A DNA stretch of 64,000 nt, taken from contig JADJJE010000011.1 of assembly GCA_016706685.1 (NCBI GenBank), positions 186,001 to 250,000 of the forward strand, given 5' to 3'. The position numbers and the translations under genes are program-made. Source of the DNA: Sandaracinaceae bacterium. GTDB lineage: Bacteria > Myxococcota_A > Polyangia > Polyangiales > Houyiibacteriaceae. Shown here in pieces: positions 49,586-57,614 of this stretch. How positions within the stretch are numbered: position 1 is the first letter of the stretch; every line of letters starts with the position of its first letter. The notes beneath the pieces were generated by a model. The model did not search any database, was not told the DNA's origin, and worked only from the letters and a program-made list of their open reading frames with translations.

Positions 49586-50505
49586 TGATGACGAACTCCA
49601 CCCTCTCGCGGGCCTCCATCGCCCGACCCGGTGCGGCGCTCGTAATCGCGCTCGCGCTCCTCACCACGCTGGCCGCGCCGTCCTCGACAGCGCAGGCCCA
49701 GGACGTCCAGGTGGAAGGTCCGCTCGCGGGCCAGCCTGCCGTCCGCCACATGCGCCTGTACCGTGAGGGTCGCCTGCGCCTCATGCCCACCTTCGGCATG
49801 ACGCTGCAGAACGAGTTCACGCGCGCGCTCCTTGCGGGCGCCGAGGTAAGCTACGGCCTCACCGACTGGCTCTCCATCGGTGTCTGGGGCGCCTACGGCG
49901 TCGTCCAGGTGGACACGGGCCTCACCGACCAGGTCGGCGCGCGCGGCGTCACCACGGACCGCAACCGCCTCAGCCTCCCCTCGCGCCAGGGCTTCAACAA
50001 CCAGATCGGCAACATCAACTGGGTCACCTCGCTCCAGCTGACGTTCGTCCCGCTCCGCGGCAAGCTCAGCTTCTTCCAGAAGCTCTTCGTGGACACCGAC
50101 TTCTACATCTTCGCGGGTGCCGCCCTCGTGGGCATCGAAGAGCGGGCCAACATCCGCCGCGACGGCAGCGCCAGCATCACGGATGGTGTCTGCGGTGACG
50201 GCGCGCCGGTCGCCATGCGCGACCAGTGTCTTCGCGAGAGCCAGAACGCGCGCGCCAACCGCATGACGGTGGCTCCCACGTTCGGCGCTGGCCTCTCCAT
50301 GTACTTCAACGACTTCATCGGTCTGGCCATCGAGTGGCGCGGCATGCCGTTCGCCTGGAACACCTCGGGCACCGATGAGCGTGGTCCGGACGGGCTCTTC
50401 CCCGACGGCGCCATCAACTACCGCGACCGCATCCGTCACTTCAACAACATGGTCTCGCTGGGGCTCATCATCTACCTGCCCACCGCTCCCGAGATCACGG
50501 ACTGA
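49585..50505 (+). CDS. outer-membrane beta-barrel protein B
   Basis: ATG 49585 overlaps the previous stop (TGATG). 306 residues with a signal peptide (AALVIALALLTTLAAPSSTAQAQ) and amphipathic strands such as RLRLMPTFGMTLQNEF, VSYGLTDWLSIGVWGAYG and MVSLGLIIYLP. A loop at about 200-235 carries two cysteines (VCGDGAPVAMRDQC). It is a paralogue in layout of barrel A, and the two probably form one complex or pair. A terminator follows. Confidence 0.75.
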   Translation: MMTNSTLSRASIARPGAALVIALALLTTLAAPSSTAQAQDVQVEGPLAGQPAVRHMRLYREGRLRLMPTFGMTLQNEFTRALLAGAEVSYGLTDWLSIGVWGAYGVVQVDTGLTDQVGARGVTTDRNRLSLPSRQGFNNQIGNINWVTSLQLTFVPLRGKLSFFQKLFVDTDFYIFAGAALVGIEERANIRRDGSASITDGVCGDGAPVAMRDQCLRESQNARANRMTVAPTFGAGLSMYFNDFIGLAIEWRGMPFAWNTSGTDERGPDGLFPDGAINYRDRIRHFNNMVSLGLIIYLPTAPEITD

Positions 50506-50533
50506 CGCGCGGCGTCAGCCACCTCCGCACGGC

Positions 50534-50565
50534 GGGGCAGCTCTCGGGCTGCCCCGTTCTGCTTT
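50534..50565 (+). terminator. Rho-independent-like terminator after the barrel genes
   Basis: Perfect seven-base stem GGGGCAG/CTGCCCC with an eight-base loop, then GTTCTGCTTT. It lies 28 bases after the stop of barrel B. Confidence 0.65.
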
Positions 50566-50629
50566 AACGGCCCGCGAGTAACCCACGCTTTTCGGTTCCG
50601 TCTCGGCTCACCCTCCGTATGCTGCGCCC

Positions 50630-51433
50630 ATGCGCTACGTTCGTGTGGAGTTCGAAGGCAAGCTGCGGGACGCCCGCTTGGACCGGCTGGTGGAAGACCG
50701 GGAGCTGAGCGTGACGCTGTTGGACGCGCCGGCGCTCTCGGGGGGCGCACCCATCGGGTCGAGCCTGACCCTGCCGCTCGCCGCCCTACGGGCCCCGCTC
50801 GCGCCGGGGAAGATCGTGTGTGTGGGCCAGAACTACCGCAAGCACGCGGCGGAGCTGGGCAAGCCCGTGCCCGAAGAGCCGCTGCTGTTCCTGAAGGCGA
50901 GCTCGTCCGTGATTGGGCCGGGAGAACCCATTCGCACGCCCCCGGAGAGCGAGCGCGTGGACCACGAGGGTGAGCTGGGCGTGGTGATCGGGAAGCGCAT
51001 GGTGGACGTGCGTGCCGAGGACACGCTCGCGCACGTGTTCGGGTACGTGGGCGCCAACGATGTGACTGCGCGCGACCTGCAGCGGAAGGACGTGCAGTTC
51101 ACCCGCGCCAAGAGCTTCGACAGCTTTTGCCCCATCGGCCCGTTCGTGGAGACCGATCTCGACCCTGGGAACGTGGGCATCCGCGTCATGGTGAACGGCG
51201 CGCTGCGCCAAGACGGGCACACGGGGGACATGGTCTTCCCGGTGCCGGAGCTGCTGGCGTACATCTCTGCGGTGATGACGCTGCTTCCCGGCGACCTGGT
51301 GCTGACGGGCACGCCCGCCGGCGTGGGCCCCTTGGTGAGTGGTGACGTGGTGCAGGTGGCGCTCAGCGGGCTCGGGCTGCTCACCAACCCAGTGACGACG
51401 CGGGTGCGCCAGTCTGTTATCGTCGAGGGATGA
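50630..51433 (+). CDS. fumarylacetoacetate hydrolase-family protein
   Basis: 267 residues. The C-terminal FAH fold is complete, with the metal-binding acids in DHEGELGVVIG and the ANDVTARDLQRKD segment, and the active-site end LLPGDLVLTGTPAGVGPL. Members hydrolyse or decarboxylate acylpyruvates and related catabolic intermediates. The exact substrate is not readable. The stop overlaps the next start as ATGA. Confidence 0.88.
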   Translation: MRYVRVEFEGKLRDARLDRLVEDRELSVTLLDAPALSGGAPIGSSLTLPLAALRAPLAPGKIVCVGQNYRKHAAELGKPVPEEPLLFLKASSSVIGPGEPIRTPPESERVDHEGELGVVIGKRMVDVRAEDTLAHVFGYVGANDVTARDLQRKDVQFTRAKSFDSFCPIGPFVETDLDPGNVGIRVMVNGALRQDGHTGDMVFPVPELLAYISAVMTLLPGDLVLTGTPAGVGPLVSGDVVQVALSGLGLLTNPVTTRVRQSVIVEG

Positions 51434-51948
51434 GCGCCCCAGACCACGACGACGAGTCCACGACCCCGCCCAAGGACGAGCCCCGCGAGGCGGAAACCAA
51501 GGTGGACCCCGCGTCGCGTCCCTCGGAGCGCCCCGATGCGGCCCGCGATCTGCGGAACGCCGTGTCCAGCTTGAAGAGCGCCGCCGGCGCGCTGTTCGGC
51601 AACGTACAGCCCGCGCTCAAAGAGGTGCTGGACGAGGCGGACCGCGTCTATCAGCAGGCCAAGGCCAGCGCCAAGCCCGCCGTGAGCGGCGTGGCCGAGG
51701 AGGCCAGCCGCATGGTGAAGCAGATTGGCGAGACCGCCGAGCCGCTGGCGCGCAGCGTGGGTGGCGAGCTCCACAAGTTCAGCGAGGTCATGGCCGAGGC
51801 CGTGGAGGGCGCCGTCAAGGGAGCCCGGGGCGCCGTCTCGGCCGCGCGCGGAGCCACCGACCCCGCCCGCGCTGCAGATGACGAAGACCAGGCAGCCGAG
51901 CCCGAGGCGCCGCGCGCGCCGAACACGTCGGGCAGAGATGACGACTGA
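51430..51948 (+). CDS. amphipathic helical protein, unknown
   Basis: 172 residues with acidic, disordered ends and a central helical region (about 40-140) in 11-residue-like repeats with Ala, Lys and Glu (NAVSSLKSAAGALFGNVQP, EEASRMVKQIGETAEPLARSV). This resembles apolipoprotein- or LEA-like helices that lie on membranes. It is coupled to the FAH gene by ATGA and followed after three bases by the DUF2868 gene. Confidence 0.6.
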   Translation: MSAPDHDDESTTPPKDEPREAETKVDPASRPSERPDAARDLRNAVSSLKSAAGALFGNVQPALKEVLDEADRVYQQAKASAKPAVSGVAEEASRMVKQIGETAEPLARSVGGELHKFSEVMAEAVEGAVKGARGAVSAARGATDPARAADDEDQAAEPEAPRAPNTSGRDDD

Positions 51949-51951
51949 CGC

Positions 51952-53490
51952 ATGACCAGCGAGGCGGAGTCGCCCCCGCTGACGTTCGGGGAGCTGGTGG
52001 ATCTGGAGGTTGGTCTCCGCCAGGACGCCGACGCCCCGCGTGAGCTGTTGGAAGCGGACGCCGCGCGTGTGCGCGAGCAGCCGCTCCCCAGCGGGCGCCG
52101 CGCCCTGCTGCGCGCGTGGGTGGAGAGCACGCGCGCACGCCGCGACTACGGCACGCTGGGCGCCACGTGGGAGCACGGCATCGCTGCCGCAAGCGCCTTG
52201 CTGTTCGTGGGCATGACCGCCGCGGGCTGGGGTGTGGGCGCGGGCCTCTTCCACTACACGGGCGAGCACCCCGTCAACGTCCTCACCGTGCTGGTCATCT
52301 TGGTTGGCGCGCAGGTGGCGCTGCTGCTGCTCACGCTCATCTCGCTGATGGTGCTGCGCATCTCGCCCAACGCCTACGAGGGCATCCCGTTGCTGGACAT
52401 GCTGCGCGCGCTGGTGCGCAACCTGGGCGGGGTCCTGGCGCGGGCGTTCGCGCAGCGCAGCCCGGCGCGGGCCAGCGCGCTGCGGCAGGCCATGGGTTAT
52501 GCGCGCTCGCGCCACGGGCTCTACGGCCACGTGGAGCGGCTGATGATCCTGCGGTCGCTGCAGCTGGCCGCAGTGGGCTTCAACCTGGGCGCGCTGAGCA
52601 ACCTGCTGTTCACCGTGTCGGTGTCCGACTTGGCATTCTCCTGGGCCACCACGCTGAGCTGGACGCCGGAGGGCCTGGCCCGCGTCTTGGCCACCGCCGC
52701 CACGCCCTGGAGCTGGGCCTGGCCTGCCGCGTGCCCGGACGAGGCGCTGCTGCGCGCCACACAGTACTCGCGCCTGGACGCCGCGTTCGAGGGCGCCGGC
52801 CTCGGCTCGCGCGGGGGCCTGGGCGCGGGTCGCTGGTGGCCCTTCTTGGCCATGTGCGTGGCGGTCTACGCGCTCTTCCCGCGGCTGCTCATGCTGCTGG
52901 GCAGCCAGCTGGCGCTGCGCCGCGCGTTCGCGCGCGTGTCGCTGGACACCCCCGAGATCGAGAAGCTGGAGCGCCGCCTGCGCGGGCCCGTGGTGCAGCG
53001 CTCGCGCCCCGAGGACCCGGCCGACACCCGGCCGCTAGGAGTGGGCGCAGAGCCCGTGCTGGCGCCCACCGCCACGCGCGACGCGGTGCACGCCGTGTGT
53101 GTGCGCTGGCGTGATGCGCGCTTCCGTGTGGGCGACCTGGACACGCTCCTGCGCGACACGTTCGGCGTCACGCGCGAGGGGACCGTGGGCGCTGCGGGCG
53201 GCTACGACTACGCCGACGACGAAGCCGTGCTCGAGCGCGTGCGCGCGCTGGGCGCCGCCAAGACCCCCGTGTTCGTGGTGGCCGAGCCGTGGGCCTCGCC
53301 AGACCGCGCATTCAAGCGCTTCGTGGCGGCGCTGCGCGAGTCCGCAGGCAGCACGCGGCACCTGAACGTGCTGCTCACCTCGGGAGGCTTGCCGTCCGAC
53401 CGCGAGCTGTGGGCCGGCTACTTGGCCGAGCTGGGTGACCCATACTTGGCGCTCGACCCGGACGCCGCCGTCACGTCGGAGAGCGCATGA
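51952..53490 (+). CDS. DUF2868-type membrane protein
   Basis: 512 residues. The N-terminus is soluble (TFGELVDLEVGLRQDADAP), then hydrophobic pairs occur at about 85-145 (ASALLFVGMTAAGWGVG, VLTVLVILVGAQVALLLLTLISLMVL), near 205-225, and at 300-325 (FLAMCVAVYALFPRLLMLLG). The C-terminal 180 residues are soluble. The arrangement, and the DUF3482 GTPase that follows with an ATGA overlap, match the DUF2868/DUF3482 pair known in proteobacteria. The function of the pair is not known. Confidence 0.75.
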   Translation: MTSEAESPPLTFGELVDLEVGLRQDADAPRELLEADAARVREQPLPSGRRALLRAWVESTRARRDYGTLGATWEHGIAAASALLFVGMTAAGWGVGAGLFHYTGEHPVNVLTVLVILVGAQVALLLLTLISLMVLRISPNAYEGIPLLDMLRALVRNLGGVLARAFAQRSPARASALRQAMGYARSRHGLYGHVERLMILRSLQLAAVGFNLGALSNLLFTVSVSDLAFSWATTLSWTPEGLARVLATAATPWSWAWPAACPDEALLRATQYSRLDAAFEGAGLGSRGGLGAGRWWPFLAMCVAVYALFPRLLMLLGSQLALRRAFARVSLDTPEIEKLERRLRGPVVQRSRPEDPADTRPLGVGAEPVLAPTATRDAVHAVCVRWRDARFRVGDLDTLLRDTFGVTREGTVGAAGGYDYADDEAVLERVRALGAAKTPVFVVAEPWASPDRAFKRFVAALRESAGSTRHLNVLLTSGGLPSDRELWAGYLAELGDPYLALDPDAAVTSESA

Positions 53491-54941
53491 GCGTGCAGGT
53501 GCCGAGCACGGTCCCCACGTTCGCCGTGGTGGGCCGAGTGAACAAGGGCAAGTCCAGCGTCATCGCGAGCTTGATCGAGAACGACCGCGTCAAGATCTCG
53601 CCGCGGCCGGGCACCACCACCGAGTGTGTGCGCTACGACGTGGCCGTCGACGGACAGACCCTCTTCAGCGTCATCGACACGCCCGGCTTCGAGGATGCTC
53701 CGCGCGCGCTCTACTGGATGAAGTCCCGCGAACGCAGCGCCGCCGAACGCCCTGGGCTGGTGCGCGAGTTCGTGCAGACCTTCGCGGGCACCGACGAGTT
53801 CATCGAAGAGTGCCGTCTGCTGCAGCCCATCTTGGACGGCGCCTGCATCTTGTACGTGGTGAACGGCGACGAGCCCTATCGGCCCAACTACGAGGCCGAG
53901 ATGGAGATCCTCCGCTACACGGGGCGGCCCACCATGGCGCTCATCAACCGCAGCACCAGCGGGCGGTATCTCGACGAGTGGCAGCGGGCCCTCGACCAGT
54001 TCTTCAAGCTGGTGCGGCTGTTCGACGCGCACGGCGTCACCTACCAGGACCGGCGCGCGCTGCTGGAGGCGTTCCGCCTGCTCACGCCACAGTTCAGCGG
54101 GCAGCTGGATGCGGCGCTGGCGGGTCTGGCGCTCGAGCGCAGGCGGCGGCGCTATGAAGTGGCCGGCATCGCGGCGGACCTCTTGGTGGACGCGCTCAGC
54201 TTCCACCTCACCATCGTGCTGCGCGAAGACCAGGCGCTGGACCTCGAGCGCGCGCGGCTCGAGCGTGAGTTCCACGACCGCCTGCGGCAGCTGGAGACGG
54301 CCGCGCACCGCAAGATGGCCGAGGTGTTCCTGCACCGCCTCGAAGGCTGGTCCCCCGAGACGGCGGCCGAGCTCGAAGGCGGCGCGGACCTCTTCGCCGA
54401 AGAGACCTGGGACGTGATGGGGCTGTCCCCCACCACGCTGGTCGCCCTTTCCACGCTGAGCGGTGCAGCGGCCGGCGGGGCGCTCGACGCCGCCGTGGGC
54501 GGGGCGTCGTTCATGGCGGGCGCGATGATCGGCGGCCTCGGGGGCCTCGGCATCGGCGTCTACGAAGTGAACCGGCGCTTCGCGAGCGCCAGCCACCTGA
54601 AGGACCAGGTGGAGTCCGCGCTCAACGCCACACGCGGCGGGCAGCGCATCCGCGTGGGGCCGCACCCCTCGCTCAACTTCCCGTTCGTGCTCCTGGCGCG
54701 CGCCGTGCTGCACTTCGAGCGCATCCGCGCGTGGGCCCACGCCGTCGCCGAGCTGCCTGCGCCTCCCTCTCAGCCGGGCGCCACCCTGGCAGGGCTGGAC
54801 GGCTCCGCGCGCAAGCGGCTGGCCGACCTCTTCCGCCAGGTTCGCAAGAAGCACCGCAACGTGCCGCGCGAGCTGCGCTGGGAAATCCACCAGACCGTAC
54901 GCGGGCTGCTCGACGCGACGGTGGGCGAAGACGAGAACTGA
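53487..54941 (+). CDS. GTPase with C-terminal DUF3482 domain
   Basis: 484 residues. The N-terminal Era/MnmE-like G domain has Walker A GRVNKGKSS (residues 16-24), a switch region RPGTTTECVRY, and DTPGFED (from Asp64). The G4 motif is not a normal NKxD; the candidate reads INRST, so guanine specificity may be altered. Then follow a coiled-coil (ERARLEREFHDRLRQLETAAHRK) and a glycine-rich hydrophobic stretch (LSGAAAGGALDAAVGGASFMAGAMIGGLGGLGIG) able to enter a membrane, typical of DUF3482. It pairs with the DUF2868 membrane protein just upstream. Confidence 0.82.
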   Translation: MSVQVPSTVPTFAVVGRVNKGKSSVIASLIENDRVKISPRPGTTTECVRYDVAVDGQTLFSVIDTPGFEDAPRALYWMKSRERSAAERPGLVREFVQTFAGTDEFIEECRLLQPILDGACILYVVNGDEPYRPNYEAEMEILRYTGRPTMALINRSTSGRYLDEWQRALDQFFKLVRLFDAHGVTYQDRRALLEAFRLLTPQFSGQLDAALAGLALERRRRRYEVAGIAADLLVDALSFHLTIVLREDQALDLERARLEREFHDRLRQLETAAHRKMAEVFLHRLEGWSPETAAELEGGADLFAEETWDVMGLSPTTLVALSTLSGAAAGGALDAAVGGASFMAGAMIGGLGGLGIGVYEVNRRFASASHLKDQVESALNATRGGQRIRVGPHPSLNFPFVLLARAVLHFERIRAWAHAVAELPAPPSQPGATLAGLDGSARKRLADLFRQVRKKHRNVPRELRWEIHQTVRGLLDATVGEDEN

Positions 54942-55022
54942 GGGGGCTGCTCGACGCACGGGCGAAGGCCGCTTCGCTTACCGCGCGTTGGTCGCCGGAC
55001 GGGCTGCATCACTGTCCGGAAC

Positions 55023-55458
55023 CGTCGTTGTCGTTGTCGTGAACGTTGACGGCGACGGCGACGGCGACGGGTCTCGTCAGGCGCTCGCCGGACCGGGCCA
55101 TGGAAGTGGGTGAGGGGTAGAGTCGTCGACTCGAGGCGGAGCGGAGGAGCTCGGATCGGTCCGAACGTCGCTATCCACTGCGCAATCCCCGTTTGCCGGG
55201 ACCACAGACGTGTCGCCGACGCCCACGTCGCAGTCCTCCACCGGAGGGGGAGGACTTCTCCACGAAGCGAGGCCGAGGTCGCTGCCTCGGCTTTCAAGCC
55301 GAGGCGCCCAATGAGCCTCGCAGTTCAGACGCCTCATGCCGAGTGAGCCCGGAGCCTCGAACCGGCATTTCCGGTCAGCACGATTCCCGTCCGGCGAGAG
55401 TCCGAGGGGACCCGTCGCCGTCGCCGCTCAGGACCACGACAACGACAACGTGGAGCAG
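55023..55458. repeat. intergenic element with long imperfect inverted arms
   Basis: The 533 bases between the GTPase and cysC hold no convincing gene. The left arm (55023-55105) and right arm (55375-55458) are inverted copies: GTTGTCGTTGTCGTG, GGCGACGGCGACGGGTC and CTCGCCGGAC occur on one side and, reverse-complemented, on the other. Between the arms lies one copy of the palindromic unit at 55285-55304. The architecture resembles the element at 56168-56605. Both neighbouring genes point towards it, so it could also end transcription. Confidence 0.6.
55285..55304 (+). repeat. palindromic repeat unit, copy C
   Basis: CCTCGGCTTTCAAGCCGAGG, a nine-base stem with a TC centre. Flanks GCTG before and CGCCCA after match those of copy B. 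It differs from the other copies by paired changes that keep the stem. Confidence 0.7.
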
Positions 55459-55474
55459 ACCTGCTCGCGCCCTC

Positions 55475-56089
55475 TCACCCCGCGCTCAGGTACCCCTGCG
55501 CTTCCAAGTACGCGATGACCTCGCGCGCGCTCGCGTCCACGTCCTGGCTGCCGGTGTCCACCCGCAGCTCCGGGGCCTCGGGTTCTTCATAGGGCGCGCT
55601 GATGCCCGTGAAGTCCGGGATCTCCCCCGCCCGTGCCTTCTTGTACAGGCCCTTCACGTCGCGCGTCTCGCACACGTCCAACCCAGCGGCCACGTGCACC
55701 TCGAGGAAGTCGCCCTCCGGCATGGTCGCGCGCACGCTCGCGCGGTCTTCGCGGTACGGCGAGATGAACGCGGTCAGCACCACGGCGCCCGCGTCGGTGA
55801 AGAGCTTGGCCACCTGCCCCACCCGGCGGATGTTCTCCGTGCGGTCCTCGGGCGCGAAGCCCAGGTCGCGGTTGAGCCCGTGGCGCACGTTGTCGCCGTC
55901 GAGCACGTAGGCGAACACACCGCGCTCGGTGAGCAGGCGCTCCACGCGGTGCGAGAGCGTGCTCTTGCCAGAGCCACTCAGGCCCGTGAGCCACAGCGTG
56001 ACCCCGCGGTGCCCGTGGGCGCGCGTGCGGGCCTCGCGGCTCAGCTCGCCGATGTGGAACGTGAGGTTGCTCGCCTTGGGTTGCGACAT
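55475..56089 (-). CDS. cysC: adenylylsulfate kinase
   Basis: 204 residues. It phosphorylates APS to PAPS. P-loop GLSGSGKST, the DGDNVRHGLNRDLGF substrate segment, RRVGQVAKLF, FISPYREDR, and VKGLYKKARAGEIPDFTGI are all present, in the standard order and length. No fused sulfurylase domain and no other sulfate-assimilation gene is nearby. Its isolated position between two repeat elements suggests it may serve sulfation of a secreted product as well as cysteine synthesis, which is inference. Confidence 0.95.
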   Translation of the reverse strand: MSQPKASNLTFHIGELSREARTRAHGHRGVTLWLTGLSGSGKSTLSHRVERLLTERGVFAYVLDGDNVRHGLNRDLGFAPEDRTENIRRVGQVAKLFTDAGAVVLTAFISPYREDRASVRATMPEGDFLEVHVAAGLDVCETRDVKGLYKKARAGEIPDFTGISAPYEEPEAPELRVDTGSQDVDASAREVIAYLEAQGYLSAG

Positions 56090-56282
56090 GCGGCGACCAT
56101 AGTCCCCGGGCAGCGCACCGCAAGCCGGGTTCAGGGCGGATGATCCTGCTCGTCTCGCTACGGCGCCGATTCGCCTTGCTGCAGGGCACGATGGGCACCC
56201 ACGGCTTCAGCCTGATCATTCAACACAAGTCTTGGCAGGCTCTGGTCAACATGAATCGGTCCTGTTTCAAAGGGAATTGGCA

Positions 56283-56302
56283 CCCCGGCTTGAAAGCCGG
56301 GG
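56283..56302 (-). repeat. palindromic repeat unit, copy A
   Basis: Read on the minus strand: CCCCGGCTTTCAAGCCGGGG. Nine-base stem, same TC centre as the other copies when read in this orientation, flanked by GGATGCTG and GTGCC. Confidence 0.7.
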
Positions 56303-56493
56303 CAGCATCCCTCGCCCTGACAGGCGCGGAAGTCCAGCCCCTAGCGGGCCCGGACTGGGCAGTTCCAAGCAGGAGAACGGTTGAGCGCAAAGGCGTGGAT
56401 GACCCAGAACTCGAGACCCATCCGACCTTGAACCACGCAGTCCGCGCCCGGCAGGGGGCGGACTTCCGCAATTGATCCAGGCCCGGGATGCTG

Positions 56494-56513
56494 CCCCGGG
56501 TTTCAACCCGGGG
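56494..56513 (+). repeat. palindromic repeat unit, copy B
   Basis: CCCCGGGTTTCAACCCGGGG, flanked by GGATGCTG and TGCCCATA. Inverted with respect to copy A, 191 bases away. Confidence 0.7.
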
Positions 56514-56624
56514 TGCCCATAGTGCCTTGCAGCAAGCCGATTCGGCCCCCTAGCAAGATGTGTTGAATCCGCAGGCTGAGGCGGTGGGTGCCCAACGGCT
56601 TCGTGATGTGCTCCATTCTCAGTT

Positions 56625-57614
56625 TCAGGCCGCAGACACACGGGCCCGCAACAGCTCGGCCAGCGCGCGCACGGTGCCGGGGCTGCTGCCCTCGGCCTTG
56701 TTGTTCACCACCACGTACACCTCGAAGCCACGCTCCACCGCCAGCTCGATGAGCCGGATGACGTCGGCGCGCATCTTGGGCTGCTCCGTGACCACGCGGT
56801 CGAACGGCGCGAAGCGCTGCTTGGCGTCTTCATAGGCCACGCCCGGGGGCAGCATGAGGCGCGCGACCACGAACGGCCCCGGCATGGACAGCGGCAGCTC
56901 CAGCTGCGCGCCGATGTCCGGCATGCGCGACCAGAAGTTGAACACGTGCGTGGCGTCGTGCTCGCGCAAGATGGGGAAGTACCCGGGCGTGAGCAGCTCG
57001 GGGTCACGCACCTCCACCGCGCACTGCAACGCGCGCGGCATGGCCTCGAGGAAGCGCACCAGGGCCGTCTCCCAGGCCACCACGTCCACGGGGGCGCGGC
57101 TCGGCGGGATCTCCAGGATCAACGGGCCGATGAAGTCTGCGAAGGCCTCGGCGATGGGCGCCGCCACGTGCTCGGCAAAGAGCTCCGTGCTCAGGAAGTC
57201 GGGGTTCGCCTTGCCGGCGCGCTCGCCATAGCGCGGGTGCTCCGGGAACACGCGCGTGGTGATGCGCTCCCAGACCTTCATGCAGGCGCGAAAGCCCGGC
57301 GGCAGCTGCGCCGCGTATTCCGCCAGATCGCGCGCGGGGATGGGCCCGTAGAAGCTGCGGTCGATGCCCACGGTACGGAACAGCGGGTGCGCTGCGTACT
57401 CCGCCAGCGACTCCCGCATGAACGCCGCCTGGCTGGGATAGCGCCGCTGGTAGACCAGCCCCTGCCACCCCGGGAAGGTCCAGCTCGACGTGCCGAAGCG
57501 CACCTTCTCGGGCAGCGCCGCGGCCAGCGCCACCAGCTCGGGATCCACCGCCGCACCGTCGGCCCCGTCGGCTGCTCCGAAGAGCCCCAGCTGCCGACGC
57601 CCGCGCGAGCTCAC
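56625..57614 (-). CDS. DUF72-family protein (YecE-like)
   Basis: 329 residues. The fold start is RFGTSSWTFPGWQGLVYQ, followed by ATEYAAHPLF-type helices, the FYGPIPARDLAEYAAQLPPGFRACMKVWERITT segment typical of DUF72, and a C-terminal VYVVVNNKAEGSSPGTVRALAELL. DUF72 is a TIM-barrel-like family of unknown reaction. It overlaps the end of mltG by four bases and closes the operon. Confidence 0.88.
   Translation of the reverse strand: MSSRGRRQLGLFGAADGADGAAVDPELVALAAALPEKVRFGTSSWTFPGWQGLVYQRRYPSQAAFMRESLAEYAAHPLFRTVGIDRSFYGPIPARDLAEYAAQLPPGFRACMKVWERITTRVFPEHPRYGERAGKANPDFLSTELFAEHVAAPIAEAFADFIGPLILEIPPSRAPVDVVAWETALVRFLEAMPRALQCAVEVRDPELLTPGYFPILREHDATHVFNFWSRMPDIGAQLELPLSMPGPFVVARLMLPPGVAYEDAKQRFAPFDRVVTEQPKMRADVIRLIELAVERGFEVYVVVNNKAEGSSPGTVRALAELLRARVSAA

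Larger units (their letters stand above)
56168..56605. repeat. modular inverted repeat element
   Basis: The 535 bases between cysC and the DUF72 gene hold no gene but are built from modules present on both sides in opposite orientation: the palindrome with GCAGCATCC (copies A and B), a GCGGAAGTCC plus CGGACTG module (about 56325-56365 and 56440-56470), a GGGCACCCAC-CAGCCTG-ATTCAACACA module (about 56193-56232 and 56562-56600), and a CTTGCTGCA-GGCAC module (about 56178 and 56525). Module order differs between the arms, so the element has been rearranged. No open frame has protein character here. Confidence 0.65.

Noticed and set aside
54942..56624. CRISPR array suspected from repeated palindromes
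   Set aside because: Only three unevenly spaced copies in mixed orientation, no uniform spacers, and no cas genes.
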